Assembly (NCBI RefSeq): GCF_900096915.1
Contig: NZ_FMYK01000005.1
Span: 62,001 to 126,000 of the forward strand
Source: Acinetobacter marinus
GTDB taxonomy: Bacteria; Pseudomonadota; Gammaproteobacteria; Pseudomonadales; Moraxellaceae
Length of the DNA: 64,000 nt
Direction of reading: 5' to 3'
This document shows positions 18,664 through 27,949 of this stretch, in pieces. How positions within the stretch are numbered: position 1 is the stretch's first letter; every line of letters starts with the position of its first letter. Under the pieces are notes generated by a model that was not told the DNA's origin, ran no database searches, and saw nothing but the letters and a program-made list of their open reading frames with translations. A program made the translations under genes and the position numbers.

Positions 18664-19539
18664 TTAATGTTTTTCGCTCGCCATGCTCAAGTACACGATG
18701 GTTAACATCATGAAAATGAAGGCTTGCAGTGTAATTACAAGAATATGGAAAATCGCCCATGGTACAGACAACGCCCACTGGATCCAGAATGGAAGCAAAG
18801 CGATCAAGATAAAGATCAACTCACCCGCATACATGTTACCAAATAGTCGAAGTGCCAATGAAATTGGACGAGCTAAGAAGGTGACTAATTCCAAAATCAA
18901 ATTGACAGGAATCAATAACGCCTTCGCGATAGGATTACTTGGGTTAAATGGATTGAGTGCCAATTCACCAACAAAACCTGCCACCCCTTTTTCACGGAAA
19001 CTATAAAATAGAATCAACACGAATACTGATAACGACATCCCCAAAGTGATGTTCGGGTCGGTAGAAGGGACAATTTTGAAATAAACGTGATGTGGATCCA
19101 TACCAAATACGCTTGCACCGATCTGTTGTGCTAGGTAAGGAACCCAGTCAACAGGAATCAAATCCATCAAGTTCATGAGGAAAATCCACACGAAGATGGT
19201 CAATGCCAGTGGTGCAATTAAACGTGATTTGCCATGAAAAGTATCACGGACACTTGAGTCTACAAACTCGATAATCATCTCAATTGCTGATTGGAACTTA
19301 GTTGGCACATCGCTATTTGCTGCACGTGCAACCAACCAAAAAATCAAACAAAAAATGATCCCGAGACCGATAGACCAACCCATTGAATCCAAGTGTATTG
19401 CAGTAAACCCCATTTGCTGAGCTTCAGCACCCGATTCAGCCAATTTCCATGTGCCGTCTGGCATTTTGCCATAGGTCATGTTGGTCAAATGGTGCTTGAT
19501 ATACTCAGTCGACGTAAGGGCATGTTCTTCAGCAGCCAT
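18664..19539 (-). CDS. atpB: ATP synthase F0 subunit a
   Basis: The 291-residue membrane stator that forms the proton half-channels. Hallmarks are MNLMDLIPVDW, ELALNPFNPSNP and the essential arginine in RPISLALRLFGNMYAGE. It has five to six hydrophobic helices. It is preceded by atpI and followed by atpE (77-bp gap). Confidence 0.98.
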   Translation of the reverse strand: MAAEEHALTSTEYIKHHLTNMTYGKMPDGTWKLAESGAEAQQMGFTAIHLDSMGWSIGLGIIFCLIFWLVARAANSDVPTKFQSAIEMIIEFVDSSVRDTFHGKSRLIAPLALTIFVWIFLMNLMDLIPVDWVPYLAQQIGASVFGMDPHHVYFKIVPSTDPNITLGMSLSVFVLILFYSFREKGVAGFVGELALNPFNPSNPIAKALLIPVNLILELVTFLARPISLALRLFGNMYAGELIFILIALLPFWIQWALSVPWAIFHILVITLQAFIFMMLTIVYLSMASEKH

Positions 19540-19640
19540 AAATCACACCTGGTTAATGTAAATTACTCTTTAAAGAAAACTGATGCACGCTGCACGACAT
19601 CAACTCTCTAACAAAATCTGTTTGTTCGCTGTCAAAGCAG

Positions 19641-20033
19641 TTAGGCTTGATGCCGAGCGAGCCAAAACGGCGCCACCCACGACATAGCTTGCACCAGCAA
19701 GAACCCACCTAAAACCGCCACCATAGAGATCGGTGAAACACAGCTTAAAATCAAAATCAATCCAACAACCACGATCACAAACTTGCCAATCAAACCCAGA
19801 TACATATTACCCAATATCTGTCTTGAGGCACGAGCGCCAGAGGAGCGAAAGGATTGCCATGCCATATAACTACTAGCAAGCCAATATACTGATGCACCCA
19901 ACGCTGCACTTTTGGCAGCCACTGCATCCTGTATCAGCCATGCCAATACTGCAGCCACAGGAATCATCAATGCTTGAAATAGCACCACAGCTTTCGCCAA
20001 TCGACGATCAATAAGTCGAGCAGACTGACGCAT
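19641..20033 (-). CDS. atpI: ATP synthase assembly protein AtpI
   Basis: A 130-residue protein with four predicted membrane helices at the head of the atp operon, the usual place of atpI. Sequence is only weakly conserved in this family (MRQSARLIDRRLAKAVVLFQ, ending in APFWLARHQA). AtpI helps c-ring assembly and is not part of the final enzyme. The gap to atpB is 101 bp. Confidence 0.85.
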   Translation of the reverse strand: MRQSARLIDRRLAKAVVLFQALMIPVAAVLAWLIQDAVAAKSAALGASVYWLASSYMAWQSFRSSGARASRQILGNMYLGLIGKFVIVVVGLILILSCVSPISMVAVLGGFLLVQAMSWVAPFWLARHQA

Positions 20034-20161
20034 AACCTTCTATCTCAACAACAAATCGTTAAAACACGTCACATGTTTTAACAATACCCTTTCGCAATCA
20101 CGTCCTTTTGTACATCAATCTCTCGATCAGCATACGTGAATGATTGTTATTAAACGGAGGC

Positions 20162-20190
20162 ATTATAGAGTTACACCCCATAACATGCAA
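20162..20190 (-). promoter_or_regulatory. Sigma-70 promoter of the atp operon
   Basis: The -35 box TTGCAT (20185-20190), a 17-base spacer and a perfect -10 TATAAT (20162-20167). Start near 20155 gives a leader of about 120 nt before atpI. It is the best promoter match in the window. Confidence 0.8.
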
Positions 20191-20290
20191 TCTTTATCCG
20201 AGAAAGGGTTTGCGATTTTTTACCGTTTTTTGACAACATTAGACTATTTTACGAAAGAATTATGACAAAATCGGTTCTAAAAACAGCTTT

Positions 20291-21139
20291 TTACTGGCGT
20301 GGCAAGCATTGCTGAATTGCATTCGCCAATTTGATCCACCCTGTGACAAAATCGTTTTGATCCGACATACTTTCGTTAGCTTCCACCACATTTACTGGCG
20401 CCAAGCGTTGTACCACATTGTCTGCACTGCCATGTCCTAAAATCAAACACATGCTGTCTTGTGGACGATGGTCATTTAGATATTTCAGTTGTGCAATGGT
20501 CGGTGCTTGATCATGATCAGGACTCAACGCCCCCGCATACTTGAGTTGCATTGAACGCTCAAGATATTGAAATGCATCATGAAATGCCCAATAATGGCGT
20601 AAATTTCGTCCAGCTTGCGAGAGCTTGGTTGCATCCATCATTCGTTTGGAAAATTGTCGTGCATTTGCCCAATATTTGTCTTTATTTTCAGGATGTTGCT
20701 GTGAGCGAAGTGAAGCAATAAAAAACGCAATACGAATCGCATTATTCGGCTCCAGCCACACATGGGTATCCAAACTGCCTGAAATCGCCTGCCCTTTGAC
20801 ATCTCGCAAAGGCAAGGTTTGCATTAAGTGACTGTCCAGTATCGAAATCGCATTTTTTTGCTGACCCAAGAGTTTTTGCAGTGGTGCTTCATGCTTTACC
20901 CCAAACCAAAGCACCAGCTCAGCATTACTCGCAAGCTGTCTGGTTTTCGGGGTAATTTGCACATCATGCCCCGTTTGTTGTGGTGGCAACAACAACGTCG
21001 GCTCCTCCACCCCTTGCGTGACATCTTTAGCAATCAAATATAAAGGATAAGTCGAAAGCACCAAATCTTTAGACCAAGCGAAACTTGGCGCTAAAAATGT
21101 GATTAAAGTTGCAAAAAACAACGATTGAAGGATACGCAC
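20291..21139 (-). CDS. znuA: Zinc ABC transporter, periplasmic binding protein
   Basis: The 282-residue cluster A-I substrate-binding protein. A signal peptide (MRILQSLFFATLITFLAPSFAWS) leads to the metal-binding fold with histidines at QTGHDVQITPK, DTHVWLEP and WAFHDAFQYLE. The GTG at 21139 is chosen because GGGA lies upstream; an in-frame start at 21196 would place the Zur box inside the gene. The His-rich loop of many ZnuA proteins is short or absent. It works with ZnuC and ZnuB encoded divergently across the Zur box. Confidence 0.9.
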   Translation of the reverse strand: MRILQSLFFATLITFLAPSFAWSKDLVLSTYPLYLIAKDVTQGVEEPTLLLPPQQTGHDVQITPKTRQLASNAELVLWFGVKHEAPLQKLLGQQKNAISILDSHLMQTLPLRDVKGQAISGSLDTHVWLEPNNAIRIAFFIASLRSQQHPENKDKYWANARQFSKRMMDATKLSQAGRNLRHYWAFHDAFQYLERSMQLKYAGALSPDHDQAPTIAQLKYLNDHRPQDSMCLILGHGSADNVVQRLAPVNVVEANESMSDQNDFVTGWIKLANAIQQCLPRQ

Positions 21140-21164
21140 AGCAATTTCCCAAATAAAAACTGGC

Positions 21165-21177
21165 GTTATAATATAAC
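21165..21177. promoter_or_regulatory. Zur box between znuA and zur
   Basis: The perfect dyad GTTATA-A-TATAAC matches the core of the gammaproteobacterial Zur operator. It overlaps -10-like sequences on both strands, including TATAAT at 21167-21172, so zinc-loaded Zur would repress znuA and zur-znuCB together. Confidence 0.85.
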
Positions 21178-21265
21178 AATATGCTATTTTTTCCACTATC
21201 GCTGTCGGTTTTTTTCAAAGCGATTTAAAATACTGCTTTTTCAAGCGCAACTGGGGATTCTCGGC

Positions 21266-21760
21266 ATGAACACATGCTCACATACGCATCATGATGACGA
21301 TCGCCTACATGGCGTGCATGAACACGGTAGTGTCAACGAGCGGGTTAAACAAGCTGAGCAAATTTGCAATGAGGCTGGCGCACGCCTGACCCCGTTACGC
21401 AAAGAGGTGCTGAGCTTGATACTCTCTGCGAAAGCGCCGATCGGTGCTTATGATTTGCTCGCCAAACTCAAAAATAGCAATGAACGTCCTGCTGCCCCGC
21501 CTACGGTGTATCGCAGTTTAGAATTTTTATTAGAGCACGGTTTTGTCCATCGCTTGACCTCGATCAATGCCTTTATTCCATGTTGTCATCCTCGTGAAGG
21601 GCATCAAGCGGCATTTCTCATTTGTCAAAATTGTCATAGTGTCAAAGAAACCTCTGCCAACGATCTGTTTGATCAACTGAAAAGTATCGCCGATCAAGGG
21701 CATTTCCAAGCACAAAACAGCGTGATTGAAATCTCTGGAATGTGTCAGCAATGTCAATGA
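21266..21760 (+). CDS. zur: Zinc uptake regulator Zur (Fur family)
   Basis: A 164-residue Fur-family repressor. The winged helix contains RLTPLRKEVLSLILSA and APPTVYRSLEFLLEHG. The C-terminal domain has the structural zinc cysteines CQNCHS and CQQC. The N-terminus is His-rich (SHTHHDDDRLHGVHEHG). ATG 21266 follows a GGGGA site; the frame is open further upstream but overlaps the Zur box. It overlaps the start of znuC, so the two are translationally linked. Confidence 0.93.
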   Translation: MNTCSHTHHDDDRLHGVHEHGSVNERVKQAEQICNEAGARLTPLRKEVLSLILSAKAPIGAYDLLAKLKNSNERPAAPPTVYRSLEFLLEHGFVHRLTSINAFIPCCHPREGHQAAFLICQNCHSVKETSANDLFDQLKSIADQGHFQAQNSVIEISGMCQQCQ

Positions 21761-22527
21761 GTGACTGTGCACCACTGGTGCAGTTGAATCAAATCAATGT
21801 TAGCTTTTCAGGTCGGCAAGTGCTGAAAAATGTCGATCTGCACATTTATCCACAAGAAATCGTCACTTTGGTTGGCCCCAATGGCGCAGGTAAATCCACC
21901 CTCATCAAAGTCTTACTCGGCATCAGTAAAGCTGATCAAGGACAAGTGGCGTATCAGCGCAACATGAAAATGGCGTATGTGCCACAGAAATTTCATCCTT
22001 CAGAAAGCCTACCAATGCGGGTTAAAGATTTATTGGCTTTGGAAAAGTGTGATGGTGCTTATCAAGCACAAATTATCCAAGACACGGGCATCGCCAAACT
22101 GCAATCGACCGCACTGCATCAACTCTCTGGTGGTGAACGACAACGGGTGTTATTGGCTCGTGCTTTACTGCGCAAACCACAGCTTTTGGTTTTAGATGAA
22201 CCAATGCAAGGTTTAGACATTCAGTCCGAAGAAGAGCTGTATGCCTATGTGCGCACCTTACCAACGACACTCGGCTGTGCCGTATTGATGGTGTCACATG
22301 ATTTACAATGGGTGATGCAAGGTACACAACGTGTGATCTGCCTGAATCATCATATTTGCTGTACTGGCACACCTGAAAATATCCAAAAACATCCTGAATA
22401 TGTTGCGATCTTCGGTCAACAGCGTGTGCCCTATCAGCATCATCATGACCACTGTGCGCATGGTGATCACGCCGAGCCGTGTTTGCACATCCCGCATCCT
22501 CACATCCATCCCGAAGCGGAGCCGTAA
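21751..22527 (+). CDS. znuC: Zinc ABC transporter, ATP-binding protein
   Basis: A 258-residue ABC ATPase energising zinc import. Walker A is VGPNGAGKSTLIKVL, the signature is LSGGERQRVLLARALL, and Walker B is LLVLDEPMQG. The tail is strikingly His-rich (HHHDHCAHGDH and then PHPHIHPEAEP) and may buffer or sense zinc. Start choice is uncertain: 21751 is 10 bases after GGAA, while 21757 gives an ATGA overlap with zur. Confidence 0.93.
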   Translation: MSMSDCAPLVQLNQINVSFSGRQVLKNVDLHIYPQEIVTLVGPNGAGKSTLIKVLLGISKADQGQVAYQRNMKMAYVPQKFHPSESLPMRVKDLLALEKCDGAYQAQIIQDTGIAKLQSTALHQLSGGERQRVLLARALLRKPQLLVLDEPMQGLDIQSEEELYAYVRTLPTTLGCAVLMVSHDLQWVMQGTQRVICLNHHICCTGTPENIQKHPEYVAIFGQQRVPYQHHHDHCAHGDHAEPCLHIPHPHIHPEAEP

Positions 22528-22530
22528 TCC

Positions 22531-23343
22531 ATGTATGAGTGGCTGATTTTACTTGCGCCTGCATGGTTGATGGGCTGTGTATTGCCCTTGTCAACTGCGC
22601 CATTGGGTTGTCTAATGCTATGGCGTCGCATGTCGTTTTTTGCCGACACGATGGCGCATGGCACTTTGCTCGGTGTTGCCATCGCAGGCTTATTAAGTTT
22701 ACCGATTTGGCTTGGCGTGTCACTGTTAGCGGTAATTTTGGTGGGCATCTTATGGTTTTTGCATGATCGTCGTTTGCCCAATGACGCCTTGCTAGCGCTA
22801 TGTTCTGCGACTTTGCTGTGTAGTGGCTTATTGCTGATTCAACAATTACCAACTTTGCGCCCAGAATTGATGAGCTATCTTTTCGGCGATTTACTGACAG
22901 TGACATGGCAAAGCCTACCTGCTTTAATCGTTACGATTTTATGTGCAGGTGCAATACTCGCCTATCACTGGCGTTCGCAGTTGCGCCTTGCTCTCGCCTC
23001 AGACATTGCCCAAAGTGAAGGCATTCATGCAGGTTGGCAACGGCTGATTTTCATGGGCGTGCTTGCGCTGTTTACTGTGATTGCGCTTAAAGTGGTTGGC
23101 TCCTTGCTCATGGGTGCATTACTGGTAATTCCTGCGCTGACCGCACGACTTCTTGCGCATTCGCCACGACAAATGGTGATTTGGGCATTTATCCTTGCAG
23201 AGTTGGCAATTACCGTTGGCTTATGGAGTAGTGCATGGCTCGATATTGCCACAGGGCTGAGTATTGTACTCACCATGTCGGTGCTTTTTGCAATCGTGTT
23301 TATCAGTCAAAAAGTGTGGTTTAAATCGAAATCATTGGCTTAA
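22531..23343 (+). CDS. znuB: Zinc ABC transporter, permease
   Basis: The 270-residue integral membrane subunit of the ABC-3 family, with about eight hydrophobic helices. A typical motif is SFFADTMAHGTLLGVAIAG. It starts 3 bp after the znuC stop, so both are on one transcript under Zur control. It ends before a shared terminator. Confidence 0.95.
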   Translation: MYEWLILLAPAWLMGCVLPLSTAPLGCLMLWRRMSFFADTMAHGTLLGVAIAGLLSLPIWLGVSLLAVILVGILWFLHDRRLPNDALLALCSATLLCSGLLLIQQLPTLRPELMSYLFGDLLTVTWQSLPALIVTILCAGAILAYHWRSQLRLALASDIAQSEGIHAGWQRLIFMGVLALFTVIALKVVGSLLMGALLVIPALTARLLAHSPRQMVIWAFILAELAITVGLWSSAWLDIATGLSIVLTMSVLFAIVFISQKVWFKSKSLA

Positions 23344-23379
23344 CGCTTAGCATCTATTTAAAAGCAAAATTTCAAAGCA

Positions 23380-23410
23380 AAAGACCAACTCATGCGAACT
23401 GGTCTTTTTT
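23380..23410. terminator. Terminator shared by znuB and the DsbA-like gene
   Basis: An 8-bp stem AAAGACCA/TGGTCTTT with T-runs usable on both strands, between convergent genes. Confidence 0.75.
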
Positions 23411-23436
23411 ATATTAATCAATTGTTTGATCTGCAA

Positions 23437-24132
23437 TTATTGCTTAGGCGCACACTGCGCATCATCACATTGTTCTGCTTGATTCGTTTCAGTATTCGTA
23501 TCAACTGGTTCTAAAGCCTTTTCCAACACTTGTACAAAGACTTCTGTCGGCTGTGCACCCGATAAAGCAATACGCTGATCAAATACAAAAAATGGCACAC
23601 CTGTGACATTGAGCTGATCACGTGCAGTCGCTTCATCGAATTTGACAAAATCGGCATATTCATCCGAATCGAGCACATCATCGACTTCCACAGGATTTAA
23701 GCCAATCCGTGATGCCACATCTTCCAAGGTTTCACGCTCACCAATCGCCAAGCCATCGGTCATATAGCTATAGAAAAAAGCCTCTTTCGCTTCCGAACCC
23801 AGACCTTTGCTTTGTGCCAAATGGATAATGCGGTGCGCATCTAAGGTATTACCCGAGTTGGCATTTTGCCAATTGAACTCAATGCCTTCCGCTTTTGCCA
23901 TTTCGGCGATGTTGCGTTGCATCTCTTCCACTTCTGCAAGACTGCGTCCATATTTCTGTGCGAGTCGTTCGCTATTGGAAATCTCCTGACGTTTCGGCGC
24001 ATCTGCATCAAGCTGAAAACTATGCCAATGCACTTCAAGCTCGACACCTGCTTGCTCGGTGGCTTTTTCTAGGCGTTTCTTGCCGATATAACAAAATGGA
24101 CATACTACATCCGACCAAATATCTACACGCAT
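23437..24132 (-). CDS. DsbA/FrnE-family thioredoxin-fold oxidoreductase
   Basis: This 231-residue protein has the FrnE-type N-terminus MRVDIWSDVVCPFCYIGKKR with a CPFC active site and the cis-proline segment NVTGVPFFVFDQR. It has no signal peptide, so it should act in the cytosol, probably as a disulfide isomerase or in oxidative-stress defence. The C-terminus carries extra cysteines (EQCDDAQCAPKQ). ATG 24132 gives the family-standard start; an in-frame TTG lies at 24144. Confidence 0.9.
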   Translation of the reverse strand: MRVDIWSDVVCPFCYIGKKRLEKATEQAGVELEVHWHSFQLDADAPKRQEISNSERLAQKYGRSLAEVEEMQRNIAEMAKAEGIEFNWQNANSGNTLDAHRIIHLAQSKGLGSEAKEAFFYSYMTDGLAIGERETLEDVASRIGLNPVEVDDVLDSDEYADFVKFDEATARDQLNVTGVPFFVFDQRIALSGAQPTEVFVQVLEKALEPVDTNTETNQAEQCDDAQCAPKQ

Positions 24133-24247
24133 AACTTTTCTCAAATTTCATTATTAAGCTGTAAATAGGGTTGAAATTTAGTTTTTAAAGGGTTGTCTGA
24201 CCTATAGTTGGAATGTAATATGTTTCAAAACAACTAAATCCTTGAAC

Positions 24248-24547
24248 ATGAAAGCCAAAATATTAGAACGCATTTTAATCCAAGCACAAAAGCAATTCCG
24301 CTTCAAAGAAATAAAGCACGTTAAAGTTTTTGATAAACAAAACTATGAGTATCTCAAAGGAAGACACAGTGCAAAACACGTCATCGTGGATGGTACAAAG
24401 ATTACCATTGTCGAATATTCTCCCGATCCAAGAGAATATTTATTTTATGAAAACAGTTTTGAATATCTTGATGAATTTTTATTAGCTTACTTTTCCAATA
24501 ATTTTTTAACATTTCAATACTACTCGGGCTTCAAAAAGTCGGTGTAA
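24248..24547 (+). CDS. Small protein of unknown function (99 aa)
   Basis: Not recognised. The protein is basic at the N-terminus (MKAKILERILIQAQKQFRFK) and aromatic-rich near the end (YFSNNFLTFQYYSGF). There is no signal peptide or obvious motif. Start ATG 24248; an alternative TTG lies 6 bases before. The DNA is AT-rich. It stops 20 bp before an interrupted membrane-protein gene on the same strand, suggesting a two-gene unit. Confidence 0.6.
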   Translation: MKAKILERILIQAQKQFRFKEIKHVKVFDKQNYEYLKGRHSAKHVIVDGTKITIVEYSPDPREYLFYENSFEYLDEFLLAYFSNNFLTFQYYSGFKKSV

Positions 24548-24567
24548 CCACTACTATTGAAAATCAT

Positions 24568-24963
24568 ATGGAAAGACGTAGATATCAAGAATCAATGAGA
24601 ACAAAATTAGAAGCTGATTTTTTAAGCTATCTGAGTACTTTCCGATTTTTTATTTTAAATCTTTTCGGACAGTTTAAAATCCAACGTACAGAATTTCTGT
24701 ATACATTTACACACGTCACAACTCTTATCGGATGAATCGCATTAATTCTATTTTGGGTATTATTTATATTTAAACAAAGTGTACCGAGTTTACTATTTAT
24801 TGGTGGGAGTATTTTCTTAATCAATGGATATATTCGCTTAGAGGCATTGCTCCGAATGCACAAAGCAGGACAATCTATCACTTTCGACACAGACCGCTGG
24901 ATTGGAATATTCGGACTAAGCATACTGATCGTGTATTTTTTACGTTTTTATCAGCTCATTTAG
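24568..24963 (+). pseudogene. Small membrane protein gene with internal UGA
   Basis: An ATG-started frame of 131 codons is open apart from one TGA at 24733-24735 (codon 56). Both sides make sense. A charged N-terminal part (MERRRYQESMRTKLEADF) comes before it. After it, membrane-like segments continue in the same frame (LILFWVLFIF, then LLFIGGSIFLING, then IGIFGLSILIVYFL). The stop lies in a hydrophobic stretch where TGG (Trp) would fit. It could be a recent nonsense mutation or a sequencing error. Function unknown. Confidence 0.55.
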
Positions 24964-25208
24964 CCAAATTGAAAGGCTGAGTAATCTATTTAACTACTCT
25001 TGACACCTAAGTTTTCAAGTACAGTCTACATTCCATTTACCGCTTATCTGAGCTGTACAGTATTTTGCAGCGCTTTGTTGTAGGCTAAATTAATGCCTAT
25101 GTTTGATTGGCTCGATATTTTTCTCTCGCTGTCATGTCTTTGTCCTGTCGATGAGTCCTGACTGTTTGTCCTACCTGTGGATGAAGTATCGAGCTTTGGA
25201 GCACAACA

Positions 25209-25712
25209 ATGACCAATTTAAAATACGCCCCAGTTTTGATCTTACCCCTTACCTTCGGCGCACCGATGTGGGCTATGGCGAATGAAGAAGTGGTTGCATT
25301 ACCGACCATTACCGTCATGGCAGAAGATGAGCTACGAGATGAATTTGTCGGCATCTTGCCCTATCAAGAGGAGGCAGAAACCAAAGCCGCCCTGCAATAT
25401 CACATCTACAAACTGGAAAATGACATTCAAAATACCAGCGCCAATGGCAGTACCAGCCTCGCCTATAGCTATCAGCCGATGACCGCTATGCCAAATATGA
25501 ATCAATACTCACCAGCTTTAAGCATGTACATCATGTCGGTAGCTTCAGGTCTACAATCTGCCGATCCGACCAATGGTTTATTTAATATGTTGGCGCCATT
25601 GAATATCAACCGAGGCAATATTGATGCGATTCGAGAAGGCACATTGCAAATCAATATGAATGATGCACTTCGACTACAGCAACAGCTCCAAAAAGGACTT
25701 AACGGCTATTAA
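25209..25712 (+). CDS. Secreted/periplasmic protein of unknown function
   Basis: A 167-residue protein with a signal peptide (hydrophobic core APVLILPLTFGAP, probable cleavage after AMA). The mature N-terminus, EEVVALPTITVMAEDEL, looks like the start of a TonB-dependent receptor, but the protein is far too short and lacks a barrel. The rest is polar, with a Met/Asn/Tyr-rich middle and a Gln-rich end (LRLQQQLQKGLNGY). Function unknown. It stands alone. Confidence 0.75.
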   Translation: MTNLKYAPVLILPLTFGAPMWAMANEEVVALPTITVMAEDELRDEFVGILPYQEEAETKAALQYHIYKLENDIQNTSANGSTSLAYSYQPMTAMPNMNQYSPALSMYIMSVASGLQSADPTNGLFNMLAPLNINRGNIDAIREGTLQINMNDALRLQQQLQKGLNGY

Positions 25713-25860
25713 TTCGACAATTTCAAATGTGCTCGAAAATCATAATGATGAGAATATCAGCGCATCAAATGTATCAGCTTGTGATCTGAGCACGGGAAAA
25801 TTCTAGTCAAGTACTATCTAAAGCGCTATGCTTAAAAGACATTCATCATAACAATCACTT

Positions 25861-27660
25861 ATGAATCTTTGGCAACTGTTCAATAAAGTCAAACCTTTCG
25901 TTGCGCCATACAAACGGCTTGTGATCATCACTTTGGCGTTGACTTTGATCGGTGCACTCACCGCACAAGTCAATGCGCTGACCTTGCAATATGCGGTCGA
26001 TAGCATCAATCGCCTTGTCGAAGCAGGACAAGGATTGGACGCAGGCTGGTCGATTTTAGTGACCATTTCGGCGATTCTGATTGGCAAGGAAGTGATCAAT
26101 ACACTGGTGCAATTCGGGCAAAAACTCTTTGGTGAAAAGCTACGAATTTTAATTGCGCAAGATGTCGCCCAGTCGATCATTGTCAAATTCTTGCAATATA
26201 GGCTGGCATTCTTTAGCCAAGAGGACAATCAAGCGGGAAAATTACAAACCCGTATTGATCGAGGCATTGCTTCCATCACCCGACTGGTGCAAATCTTTTT
26301 TATTGATATTTTACCGCTATTTAGCAGTGCTATTATTGCGCTGGCTCTGATGTTTTCGGCGAACTTTTGGATTGGGCTGGTGGCTTTGTGTATCGTGCCG
26401 ATCTACTTTTGGATCACCTTTAAACAAGCGCAAAAACTCGGTGGCACTCGGCGCAATTTACGAGATGGTCGAGAGCGCAAAAGTCAGGGCATTCTGAGTA
26501 TTATCAGCTCGATTACGGTGATCAAATCCTTTAACCGTGAACAAATCGAAGCTGAAAAACAGCTCACACTACAAAAACAATTGACTGAAAATCAGATGCA
26601 TACTCGTCAGCTCAGTTTCTTATTTGACGGCTTAAAGACGTTTATTGAACAGATTGGTGTGGTGTTTATCATCATCTTGACGGCGTATTTTGTCTTGGTC
26701 GGCGACATGAGCATCGGCATGATCATGTTCCATATCTTGTTGTTTAATAATGTTTCTGCGCCAATTCGCTCGCTGCATCGCATCTATGATGAAGTCAATG
26801 ATGCCATGATTTATGCGGAGAGTTTCTTTAAAATCTTAGAAGCAGACCAAGAAATCGAAACCACAGGTGCGCTTCGTCCAACACCCGTGCTCGGACGCTT
26901 TGAGCTGGATCAGGTCAATTTCAGCTACCCGAATGGCTATCAGGCGCTCAAGTCGATCAACATGACCATTTTGCCCAACAAAATCACCGCTTTGGTCGGT
27001 TTATCTGGTGCAGGAAAATCCACCTTGATCAGCCTGTTAGATAAATTTTATCTGCCACAATCAGGCGAAATTCGCTTAGATGGTGTACCGTTAAATGATC
27101 TCGATACGCAATTTTTACGGGACAATATCGGCTTGGTGCTACAAAAAAATCATATTTTTCAAGGCACGATTGAGGAAAACATTCGCTATGGCAAGATGGA
27201 CGCCAGCCAAGCTGAAATCATCGCTGCCGCAAAAAAAGCCTCGATTCATGAGCAAATTTTAAAACTTCCGAATACTTATCAAGCTGATGCACTGCTACTG
27301 TCTGGCGGACAACAGCAACGTATTGCCATCGCACGAATGTTCTTAAAAAATCCGCCAATTATTTTCCTTGATGAACCGACAGCGAGTCTGGATGCCATTG
27401 CCACCGAGCAAATCAAACACAGCCTAGATGAGATCAAGCAAGGGCGTACGGTGGTGATTATCTCGCATAGTCTGTCGCAAATTATCGATGCGGATTACAC
27501 CTATGTCATGCAAGATGGTGAAATTGTCGAGCACGGCGAACATCATCAGCTGTATGGACAGCATGGTGCTTATAAAAATATCTTTGATGCGATGGCGAAA
27601 AGCCTGAATATCGACAAAATTTCTCAGACTTTTGATGCTGATGCGAAAATTGATCATTAA
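25861..27660 (+). CDS. ABC exporter, fused permease and ATPase
   Basis: A 599-residue half-transporter. Six membrane helices occupy roughly residues 15-310. The nucleotide-binding domain follows with Walker A GLSGAGKSTLISLLD, signature LSGGQQQRIAIARM, Walker B IIFLDEPTAS and the switch histidine in ISHSLSQ. The architecture matches MsbA/multidrug or lipid exporters working as homodimers in the inner membrane. Substrate unknown; no partner gene is adjacent. Confidence 0.92.
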   Translation: MNLWQLFNKVKPFVAPYKRLVIITLALTLIGALTAQVNALTLQYAVDSINRLVEAGQGLDAGWSILVTISAILIGKEVINTLVQFGQKLFGEKLRILIAQDVAQSIIVKFLQYRLAFFSQEDNQAGKLQTRIDRGIASITRLVQIFFIDILPLFSSAIIALALMFSANFWIGLVALCIVPIYFWITFKQAQKLGGTRRNLRDGRERKSQGILSIISSITVIKSFNREQIEAEKQLTLQKQLTENQMHTRQLSFLFDGLKTFIEQIGVVFIIILTAYFVLVGDMSIGMIMFHILLFNNVSAPIRSLHRIYDEVNDAMIYAESFFKILEADQEIETTGALRPTPVLGRFELDQVNFSYPNGYQALKSINMTILPNKITALVGLSGAGKSTLISLLDKFYLPQSGEIRLDGVPLNDLDTQFLRDNIGLVLQKNHIFQGTIEENIRYGKMDASQAEIIAAAKKASIHEQILKLPNTYQADALLLSGGQQQRIAIARMFLKNPPIIFLDEPTASLDAIATEQIKHSLDEIKQGRTVVIISHSLSQIIDADYTYVMQDGEIVEHGEHHQLYGQHGAYKNIFDAMAKSLNIDKISQTFDADAKIDH

Positions 27661-27949
27661 GAATAATTCATCCAATATTTCAAAAAGGATAAACTTTTAA
27701 TCAAATGATCATTATTTGAGAATTTTTCAATAAAAATATCCATAATCCGCCTCAGCAATTAGTCATATATCTTGAACTTTATCTATAGCGTAGACTCTGC
27801 AATCTTACTCATTCAATTGATTTAATAGTCTTTTTTTAGATATTACATATGATTAAACATTATTCAAATATGTATGACCTCATGAGACATTGTCGATGTA
27901 TTGAGTCAGTCGTTACTTTCTCCCAAAAAATCACAAGAAGGATTTTTCA

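Noticed and set aside
22073..22906. 277-codon ORF antisense to znuC/znuB
   Set aside because: It lies wholly opposite two well-supported zinc transporter genes and its product has no family features; it is a coding shadow.
24733..24735. UGA read as selenocysteine
   Set aside because: No selenocysteine insertion hairpin was evident just downstream and the position is in a membrane helix, where Trp is more natural.
24627..24923. 98-codon minus-strand ORF
   Set aside because: It lies opposite the interrupted membrane-protein frame, which has the more protein-like composition.
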